The notes beneath the pieces are model-generated. The model had not been told where the DNA came from and searched no databases. It saw only the letters and a list, made by a program, of their open reading frames with translations. The position numbers and the translations under genes are program-made. From the NCBI RefSeq assembly GCF_030272615.1, contig NC_081407.1, positions 142,606,897 to 142,670,896 on the forward strand: 64,000 nt of DNA, written 5' to 3'. Shown one piece after another: positions 56,165 to 64,000 of this stretch (its first letter is position 1; the number at the start of each line of letters is the position of its first letter). The stretch is from Cryptomeria japonica (Eukaryota; Streptophyta; Pinopsida; Cupressales; Cupressaceae).

Positions 56165-58390
56165 TCAGCTCTGAAGGATCTTGCACAAGAAAAAACAAAC
56201 CACGATTAATATTAGTTATATTATATAAGTCACATTCGAAAAAACATAAAAATGAACTATAATTGAACTATTCATGTTTACCTCATCTCCACATTTTCTC
56301 TTCAGCTTTGGAGGACTCTTCATGTATTTCTTCGGTAGAGGAGGTATGATTTCAATATTTTCATACACAACCTATATATGTTTACAAACATGACATTGAT
56401 ACAAGTTAGCATATAATTGTCACTGATAATAACAAATAATATCTACTAAACACAAAATAAAATAAACACACATGTACTCGAGGCATCTCTTCTTCTTCTT
56501 CATCTTCAGGTATACTGGGTGTAGTCAACAAGGATGTGAAAGAAAGAATTCTCTATACATATACACAACAAGTATATGAAACTATCAATCTATGTCTAGA
56601 CGTGTATAATCACTATAAGTTATTTAAACTATTCATCCCATCATATTTGCATTCAATTACCTTTCCCTTGTCTCCAACTGCACTACCAGATCCTAAATCA
56701 CACTGCCCTGCACTCGTGCTGCTTGTGCCCTACAAGAGTAAAATAAGATATACATGCAAGTTACTACATAATTTAATTAATGCCAATATAAATGATGAGC
56801 ATGTATGTACAATAAAATAAAAATGACTAGGTGCAATAATATATGTACCATCAAGCTATCAAGGCCAAATGAAATGGCCAACAAGGTGCCCTCTTGAAGC
56901 TGTGTCAACTCCTCCTTGGTCATCAACTGTTAAATAGACCATGTAAATAAAAATTAGTACTTAATATTATCTAGATTATAAATACTCATTTAAAATATAG
57001 CATGGACTGTGAAAATACAAATCTTACCCCTACATCATCAATGTATGATGACGGTGCTTCCTCGCCTCTACCATGCGAGGACTCCCCAAGGTATCCTCCA
57101 GTCTGTGTCATAACATTTGGTGCATCGTGCATCTCATGCACCTCATAATATGCACTATTTACAGGAGGATCAACAAGTTTTCCAACTAGACCCAAGCATA
57201 TGTGCCCACACATGACACAACTATGGGGCATGCAAATGTGTGGAGCCAAGGATGACGTGTCAGCATCACTGGATGCACTGCTACCATCAAGAGTAGGCTG
57301 AGCTACTGACCCAACCTGAGAAACCAAAAGGATACTCAAAGAGTGAATAGCCGATATGGTCCGTGAAGCTGCCTCACAAATGATATCTGGATGTTGCACT
57401 GGAGGTGGGGGATCAATAGGAGGAGGGGGGACATATGGGCCCTGAACTACTCTGACTACCCTAGGTCTATTTTGGGGCATACCTAAACCCACACCCTGGA
57501 AAGGTTGGATGTCAAAGTAGTTCACATGTTTTCCTAAAACAAACTTAGCATACAATTTTTTTATGAAGTAGAAGGGGACATCAAGATTGTTGTTGGGTGG
57601 TTTTTCGAAAACCATCCACCAACGATCCCAATTTTTTTCACAATAACATCATCTGTGCACCATTTAATAGAAAGTTTTGTTTTTTTGGGGTCTACGGGTT
57701 GACCAATGCAGGGATTCACAAACAATGAGGCGATAGCGGCTTTGCATATCTCGAGATCCTTGATATCCTTATACGACAAGCCATCCGCATATTGTTCCCT
57801 CATATAATCTCACCACAAAAGGGCGGCATTGTGCTCCTCAGTCATGGTTTCCATACTCTTTATGATTGATGTGAGAGGATCAAACATTGGGTTTGGATGA
57901 GGGATCCTATGATATACATCCGCAATCCCCCTCAATTCTTTCAAATTTTGTGCGATTAAATCCTGAATTGAGGGGGAGTTTGGCAAAGGAGGGTTTGGTT
58001 GTTACGGTTGTGGTTGATCAATGTTTTCACTATTATCCCCCATTTTTAACCTAATTGAATGTAAACAATTGAATTTAGTTAACAAATTTAAACAATTTTG
58101 TATTTGATTTAAAAAAACCCAGTTTTCATGAAAAAAAAACATATTTTCAATGAAAAACAAATAAACATTAAAAAAAATACAAAAATTGAATGAAAATGAT
58201 TGAAAATGATTGAAAACAATAAAAATCTTACCTTTCAATGTATTTTTTAGCAAATTTTGGGCGAAAAACCTGATATCGGATGCAATCGGATATCGGATTT
58301 CCAAAAATCGTGCAGCTCATGGGTTAAAAATAACTCACGAGCTGTCACAGTCCAAATATATTGTCTTAGAAAATCGAATATCCAATTTTT
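56165..58390 (-). pseudogene. Spliced gene of unknown function convergent to the transposase
   Basis: Likely exons on the minus strand, by GT-AG borders: 5' UTR to 58232; 58050-57028 (ATG 58043); 56926-56849; 56729-56661; 56514-56478; 56371-56282; 56179-56165. The first coding exon reads MGDNSENIDQPQP, stop, SIQDLIAQNLKELRGIADVY, stop, YADGLSYKDIKDLEICKAAI. A frame change near 57610 leads to LDVPFYFIKKLYAKFVLGKH. Then come a Pro-rich stretch (GPYVPPPPIDPPPP) and a Cys cluster (CMPHSCVMCGHIC). Later exons are acidic (PEDEEEEEMPR) and basic (KKYMKSPPKLKRKCGD). Exon 4 does not join in frame. No domain is recognised. Its position suggests a DNA-binding or accessory protein of the transposon, an inference only. 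Confidence 0.5.
58270..58389. other. Right end of the DNA transposon: hairpin and palindromic motif
   Basis: Mirror arrangement of the left end. 'GATATC' words lie at 58272-58295. A hairpin CAGCTCATGGGTTA / TAACTCACGAGCTG (58313-58344, 12 of 14 pairs) follows, then AAAATCGAATATCCAATTTT (58370-58389, 18/20 to the palindromic motif). Confidence 0.5.
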
Positions 58391-58621
58391 ATATTTAAAT
58401 TATTTTAAAATAACATTATATTATATAATATAATGATATATTATTATATTATATATATTATATAATATATAATATAATATTATATTATATATATTATATA
58501 ATATATAATATATTATTATTATATAATATATATAATATAATAATATATTAAATATAATACATATTATATAATACATTATTATATTATAGTATAATATTAT
58601 ATAATATATAATATATATAAT
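58390..58621. repeat. AT-only low-complexity tract
   Basis: Almost pure A/T with many 'tatataatatata' palindromes. It separates the transposon end from resumed copia-1 and may have expanded at the insertion border. Confidence 0.85.
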
Positions 58622-58955
58622 ATGACAATTGAGGAGAAAGCTTTAGCTGCTAAAGTTGAAGATAAAGATGAATGGGTAATTGACAGTGGTTGTTCACATC
58701 ATATGACCAATGATAAAAGAAAATTTGTGAGTATGGAAAGATATGATGGTGGAATAGTTAGATTTGGAGATAACAAAGCTTGTGTGATCCGTGGAAGAGG
58801 TTCTATTTATTTTGATGGTAAGAATAATAGTGATGATGCCTTGTATGTTGAAGGTTTGAAACATAATCTTTTGAGTGTTGGACAGATGGTTGATAAAGGT
58901 TATGATCTACAATTCAAGGATGGAAAATGCAAGATCTTAAATGCCTCTAGAATAC
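58622..58955 (+). pseudogene. copia-1 protease fragment (3' side of the interruption)
   Basis: The frame reads EEKALAAKVEDKDEWVIDSG, CSHHMTNDKRKF, YDGGIVRFGDNKACVIRGRG, then YVEGLKHNLLSVGQM. This is the copia protease and pre-integrase start, with active site DSG. It follows, in the same orientation, the gag broken at 29405. Similarity ends near 58955 (CKILNAS), where gypsy-2 leader sequence begins, so the rest of copia-1 has been deleted. Confidence 0.85.
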
Positions 58956-60304
58956 CAAATTCTCTTACCCCCAATGATCTAGATATCATATGAGGGATTC
59001 CTATCTCATTTTGAGTGGGTACGTGAGAGGTAACTTCGGGGTGAGATCTGCATCCCTTGCACCATCAAATGTGGGATTTGGGCTACTACAACAAAGTTCT
59101 TAGTTATGTTCCGATGGGTTCAGTCCAACAATGAATCCATGAAGCAAACCACTAAAGGCTCTAATTGAGCTTATTAGTGCAGAGAAGGCCTCCACATACA
59201 TTGAATGCACTCAACACTCTTTCCATTTGACCAAGTATTTATATAGCGTCTCAAAAACACACTACTCGAGATGACACCAAGAGATTCCATATCCCCGACG
59301 TGTCCCAAATTGAGATATCCTTGTGAGGTGATGAAATCCCCAATCAAGAATAGCCCTCAACTACTATAGAAAGGGCAGGTGTTGTCAATCACCTTTCTCT
59401 CCACCCAAGGTATGTGAAGGTGAGGGGAGAGGATACTTATTGTGACGGTGGATCCACCCAACAAAATGTGCAAGCACACAAATCATGAAATACAAATGTT
59501 CTTTTTAGGCCCAACTGAAAGAATTTTCTATTCTAGAATGCAAGAAAATAAACTAAATCTAGTGAAAAAAAATGATGGTCTTCTACAAAACGTCTTGCAA
59601 AGAGCGTTAATAGCCTGATTTTATATCTTGGATGCATGAAAAAGCTACAAGGACGGAGCCAAGTTAGAAAAAATTCAAAAATTAAACACTTACAATGAAG
59701 ACGTTGAAGTGTAGGTGCCGATGTTGAAACGTCTATGCAGACACTGATTTCAAGGCCATGCATAGAAAAAGTTAGCATGCAGATTCAAAATTTAAAAATT
59801 GAGAGTAGGCGGGAATAAGAAAAGATGTTGAAGTGTAGGCACAAATGTCGATTTGCAAAATCTGCATAACATGATGGGTTAGCAACACATGCATAACACG
59901 GTGAGTTAGCAATAATTTAAAAATAGAGATGTTGTTTCTAAGGCAGAGACAACTTTTTGCAAACGCAAACATTGAATCACCTGCGCAGATGTTGGTCTAT
60001 CGAATCTGCCTAACATGATGAGTTAGCAAATACTCAAAAGTGGAGACGCTGATCAAAGCTTACCGAGATGCCGAAATAGCGACATAGATGTCGTTCTGCA
60101 AGTGAAGACGTTGTTCTACAGTTTCCTGCACGAAAAATGTTTAGGTGGGAAATTAAAATTTAAATAGAGATGTCATTTGGGCTTGGTGCAGACATTCAAA
60201 TAGTGGAGCGGAGATGTTGAAGCATAGATTCAGATGCTGATCCGCTAACCTACAAGAAAAACCCTTCACAAACCACAAAAATGATTAGTGAAAAGGGATG
60301 TGGG
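58956..60304 (-). other. gypsy-2 leader with degenerate repeats
   Basis: No gene. The first ~150 bp resemble the gypsy-1 leader at 12020-12220. From about 59690 to 60240 short phrases such as 'gaagacgttgaagtgtagg', 'gcagatgttg', 'aacatgatg(a/g)gttagcaa' and 'aatagagatg' recur at irregular intervals of roughly 100 bp, like a worn tandem array. Confidence 0.55.
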
Positions 60305-60324
60305 TCTCACTGAGCATGTCAAAA
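60305..60324 (-). other. gypsy-2 primer binding site candidate
   Basis: The minus-strand reading TTTTGACATGCTCAGTGAGA sits directly inside the LTR. It matches 13 of 20 with the gypsy-1 site in the same position. The tRNA is not identified. Confidence 0.45.
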
Positions 60325-61483
60325 TGAACCAAGGGAAAAAAATTGTGAGGGTTTAATTTCAAATTAAATAAACAGAAAACATTCAATCATGCATGAATTA
60401 AAACCATTTACACCTTCACAATGATCTTCTCTTTCTCCTCGGATTGAGCCTTCGTTGAAGTGAACAATGTGCCCCTTCTCCACTTGATTGGATTGGCTCT
60501 TTGATAGGATTGTGGATTGCTCTCCACTACACAACAAGAGGGATTGGATTCGATTGGACGAGATTTGAATGATGATGATGGATATGGCTTATGTGAGGCA
60601 AGATTTTGGCATTACGATGGCATGGTGGATGATTTAGGAGCTCAAATTAGCAACATAAGATTACATGAAAAGTGGATGATTTGTAATAAGATAAGACTCC
60701 AATTTATATATTGGAGGAGGCCAAAATGGAGGGCCAAGATTGATTTTGAAATGAAGGGTTGAGAGTGATTTGAATTGGAGGAGAGGATTGAGAGGACAAA
60801 GTGTGGAGACCAAGAGATTTTCCATAATGCATTTCTTGTCTCCACACTCCTCAAGGTATATGGGGAAGAGTTCCCCAAGTACATCGGGAAGAGAAAAAGG
60901 AATATAAAATTCCTCGAGGGAAGTGAGAGGGATTAAAAATTCCAAAATAAGAGGATGTGTGGGAAGACTAAATGAGAAAATGAATTAAAAATTCATTGGG
61001 AAGAGGATGCATGGGGAGGTTCAAAGAATTTTAATTTATTTGAAAGGATCAAAGTTGATGTTGATGATTAGGGATGTGAAAATTATTAAGGGGACTCATT
61101 AGGTGACTTAATGAGTGATTAGAGTGCAAGTGTGAAAGTTAGGAGGATGTGACAAGAGGAGAGAGAATGAGTGGAGGAATTTAAAATTGAGGAATAATGA
61201 TAAGCATGATTAGGGAGTGATTAATTAGGCTAGATGATAGGATTAGAAAAGCTATTTGTAGGAATCACATGATTAGCTTAGTTAATTAATTAAGTAGGGT
61301 TTAGAAGAAATAAATGATATTTGATTTTAGAAGAATGGGGGAATAATTAATTTTGATAAATTAATTATAGGACTATAGTGAAAATTTTAAGAAGAACTTG
61401 GAACCAACACAATTAAATTAATTAATTATGTTGATAGGCTTAAATTAATTAATTATTAATTTAGTTAATTTTAGATGTCTACA
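60325..61483 (-). repeat. gypsy-2 5' LTR
   Basis: 1,159 bp matching 18996-20164. The outer side is followed by ATTTT (61484-61488), nearly matching ATCTT at 18991-18995. No polypurine tract adjoins this copy, as expected for the 5' LTR. Confidence 0.85.
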
Positions 61484-61916
61484 ATTTTATTAATGCACTT
61501 GCAGAAACAACCTATGATCATCAATCTTGCATCCTCTAAGGTTCCCTAATGTCGCTACCACACAACACTACAACACAATAAAATACATGAAATGAAACTT
61601 ATCTAATAATCATAATTCAATAATGCTTAACACAAGAAAATAATTCTTAACAATGAAATGATAACACATAGTATATGACCATCATTGTTATAAGGTCTAG
61701 GAAACTAGGATATTTTTAATTACCATCATTCGAATGTTCCTAAGTCAACATTTCACACAATCCTTAATGCAACATAATAAATGGTCCGAACTAAGTGAAA
61801 TAACAATACATAAATTATGATTCAAAATTACTATTTCTAAGAATCCAACCATCTCATAAAGGATAGACGATACTAACATCGTACTATATGGACATATGGA
61901 CACTCCAATGAGACAT
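61484..61916. other. Spacer between gypsy-2 and the second pol-less element
   Basis: AT-rich and without a supported gene or repeat. It contains several 'aataatc' and 'ataaaat' words. Confidence 0.5.
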
Positions 61917-62741
61917 TGTGTGTGATTGAAGGTTTTGTCATTGATGGCAACCTTGCAATCCTATGGCACCGACAAGACATTATACCAGCAAAGCATTACT
62001 CAGGCAACCTTGCAATCCTATGGCACCGGCAAGACATTATACCGGCAAAGCATTACTCAAACAAGATAGTGCACCAGCATCAACAAAATCAATCTACACC
62101 GGCACCGACACAGAAGATGTATACCGGCACTGAGGTCGACAGGATTTTTGATATGTAATATTTTGTTTATTATTGTAAGCCGACTTGGCAAATTGTAAAA
62201 TGACTCTTGTATATAAAAGAGATCATTGTAGACATTTGTAGGATATGGATAGGAAGCATAAATAAATTATAAGGCAGACCTAATGTGCGAATTATAGGAC
62301 CAGGGTATATGTAAAGAATAGAGCAAGAACCGGTACTAAATCTGGCAGTGAAGATGCTATTGTAAAGCAGTACAGAATATTGGATTTGTGCAAATCCTCA
62401 TTGTAAGTCAGTGTGACTTCTTATTGAGTAGTGAGCTTTAGGCAGTTGGCCTTCCTGCATGTGCAGGCCCCTATTGTAAGTAATATTCTCTTATTGGCCA
62501 GTAAGTGAATATTGTGGGTCACAAATCCCACCGAGGTTTTTCCCACATCGGGTTTCCTCGTTAAACATCTTGTGTTATGGTGTTCTTTTCATGTGGATGT
62601 TTTTGATTCTGTTATTTGCATTAATTCTTGCATACCGGTATACTGCTACTTTATGTTCTGCATATTCAGTTTTAAGAAAATTTCATTACCGGTTAGATAC
62701 TGATTCACCCCCCCGTCTTAGTATCTGTGGGAACCCTAACA
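61917..62741 (+). repeat. 5' LTR of pol-less element, copy 2
   Basis: Ends GGAACCCTAACA, two bases before a primer site. The start is taken as TGTGTGTGATTG at 61917 and is less certain than the end. A ~58-bp unit beginning 'aaccttgcaatcctatggca' is tandemly duplicated (about 61949-62064). Distal phrases match the copy 1 LTR. Confidence 0.7.
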
Positions 62742-62743
62742 AT

Positions 62744-62755
62744 TGGTATCAAAGC
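62744..62755 (+). other. Primer binding site of pol-less element, copy 2
   Basis: TGGTATCAAAGC, identical to copy 1. Confidence 0.85.
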
Positions 62756-62811
62756 TTGGTCCTCTTTTTCAGAAGCCTAACAACTTAGGGAAGATCTTAA
62801 AACCGGTAAAG

Positions 62812-63969
62812 ATGGAAAATTTGATGAAGCAACTGGAAGGAGCTCTTACTGACTATGATGCAAAGAAGTTGAAAAATATCAAATTAGAAGATGATTTAAA
62901 AGCAACTCAAGACATTATTTAGGCACTTCAAGAAAATCTTACAATTACAAGAAACAAGAGAAGAGAACTTTGTGAAAAATTGCAAAATGAGAATGATGAA
63001 AAGGAATCACTAAATGATATGATAAGCAAATTGAAACAAGAGATCATGACAACAAAAAATGAAATGCAGGATATGACTATGAGATTTTTCAAAGAAATTG
63101 AGGACAGAAAGAAGAATGAAGAAGAATTGACCAGAAGACTAAGTGATGCAGCAAATGAGAACACAAGACTTAGCTATGAAAATGACATATTGAAGACAGA
63201 TCTGATGCATACTCAGAATGACTCGAATGAACTAATGAGACAAAAAGAAATCTTGGAAAGGGAATTGGAAACTGCAAATGAACACAAAGAAAAATTCAAG
63301 AAAAGCTCAGAAGAACTTGGTACCTTATTGAAGAATCAAAAACCCAAAGGTGACACTTCTGGAATTGGATTTGAAGTTGGAGAAAGCTCCGGTACTGCAA
63401 ATACCCAGGATCACAGCAAACCGGTAAGACCTTCTAATACTTACAAATTCAATGGAAAATGCTTTAACTGAAATAAATTTGGTCATAGGGCAAATAAATG
63501 TAGATCGAGGAATTATCAAAACATCAATCCTCCCACCGGTCAATGCACCAAATGCAACAAAATTGGTCATAACTCTAAAAATTGTAGAATGAATGTAAGA
63601 TGTTATGTTTGTGGAAGATTTGGTCATTTATCAAATAAATGCAGAACACAAACCGGCATAGGTTATGGGAAAGCTATTCAGAAAAATAATGTAACTTGTT
63701 ATGCATGTAACAAGATTGGTCATATTGCTAAATTTTGTAGAAGTAAAGGTACACTGGTAGATAACAGAAGTACTAGCTTGAAAGGTAAAGAAAAGGTTGA
63801 AGAGGTTAAGCAAGAATTTTCAAAGCAATGGATTAGAAAAGGTGATCTAAATATTGGGGTTACTCCTCCACCGGTAGAACCAACAAATGCTTCACCGGCA
63901 GGACAATATGATGCTCCACCGGCAGGACAGAGTAATGCTCCACCGGTAGGATGTTCTTCATCAAATTGA
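62812..63969 (+). pseudogene. Coiled-coil, four-zinc-knuckle gag of pol-less element, copy 2
   Basis: A single 386-codon frame from ATG 62812 with two premature stops: TAG at 62920 and TGA at 63469. Residues ~1-180 are heptad-rich and charged (e.g. EIEDRKKNEEELTRRLSDAA), a long coiled coil. Four CX2CX4HX4C knuckles follow in ~90 residues: CFN*NKFGHRANKC (second Cys codon is now TGA), CTKCNKIGHNSKNC, CYVCGRFGHLSNKC and CYACNKIGHIAKFC. The tail has three related Pro-rich units around APPAGQ. Gag of copia elements usually has a UBN2 domain and a single knuckle, so this architecture is unusual. Inferred role: RNA packaging. Confidence 0.85.
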
Positions 63970-64000
63970 AGAAAATTATCTTGAGGGTTTGGTAATCAAA

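Larger units (their letters stand above)
30250..58389. mobile_element. Inferred DNA transposon with two convergent genes (itself disrupted)
   Basis: Evidence for a single element: (1) it interrupts copia-1 between gag and protease; (2) a near-palindromic 20-mer close to AAAATTGGATATCCAATTTT occurs at 30250, 34631 and 58370; (3) at 34631 and 58370 a hairpin lies 19-25 bp further inward; (4) a transposase-like gene reads inward from the left and a spliced gene reads inward from the right. A 359-bp array lies between the genes and hosts the pol-less LTR element. I could not define exact termini or a target duplication. The left side carries two motif copies, one on each side of the foldback block. 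Superfamily unassigned. Confidence 0.5.
18996..61483 (-). mobile_element. gypsy-2: outer Ty3/gypsy element split by nested insertions
   Basis: Related LTRs in the same orientation lie at 18996-20164 and 60325-61483. The left one has a polypurine tract on its inner side and the right one a primer-site-like sequence on its inner side, exactly as for one minus-strand element. Flanking 5-mers are ATCTT (left) and ATTTT (right), 4 of 5 identical. Internal gypsy-2 sequence is found next to both LTRs: leader at 58960-60304, gag-like and 3' zone at 20165-27392. The ~31 kb between is inserted copia-1 and its contents. No RT or integrase core is visible. The alternative is two independent elements of one family, but the polarity of primer site and polypurine tract argues against it. 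Confidence 0.7.
61917..64000 (+). mobile_element. Pol-less LTR element, copy 2 (runs off the window)
   Basis: LTR, primer site and gag are present with the layout of copy 1 at 39085. The rest lies beyond the window, so its second frame and 3' LTR cannot be checked. Confidence 0.8.

Overview
This window looks like heterochromatic, repeat-filled DNA from a very large plant genome, most likely a gymnosperm. That is an inference from the transposon families, AT-rich spacers, splice signals and the plant mobile domain; I cannot name a species. I see no intact host gene, no tRNA or rRNA gene and no CRISPR. Almost everything I can identify is a transposable element or its debris, and every element-encoded protein is broken by stops or frameshifts.

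Layout. 1-2371: AT-rich DNA, a CACTA-like terminus and a truncated copia-type LTR. 2372-3007: a LINE reverse-transcriptase remnant. 3013-14661: a complete but pol-deleted Ty3/gypsy element (gypsy-1, minus strand, target duplication ATAAG), with gag, protease, an integrase C-terminus and an antisense plant-mobile-domain fragment. 14662-18995: spacer, a gypsy LTR fragment, a second LINE remnant and a long (AT)n tract.

18996-61483 reads as one older gypsy element (gypsy-2, minus strand) opened to 42.5 kb by nested insertions. A solo LTR (TGGTG duplication) and a reversed copia LTR lie in its 3' part. Copia-1 (from 27393, plus strand) is split: gag ends near 29405 and protease resumes at 58622. 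The DNA between holds what I interpret as a DNA transposon: a roughly 4-kb inverted-module (foldback-like) block, a transposase-like pseudogene (plus), a 359-bp tandem array and a convergent spliced pseudogene (minus). An LTR element with no recognisable pol (39085-53100) sits in the array, and a copia element with full pol content (44688-52225, duplication CTTTT) sits in that one. This gives five levels of elements.

61917 to the window end is the start of a second member of the pol-less LTR family, with a coiled-coil, four-zinc-knuckle gag.

The two pol-less LTR copies use the same kind of initiator-Met primer site as the copia elements. The copy at 39085-53100 also has nearly the same polypurine/LTR junction as its copia guest. 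They may therefore be mobilised in trans by copia enzymes. Gypsy-1 and gypsy-2 belong to one lineage and both lack a recognisable RT core.
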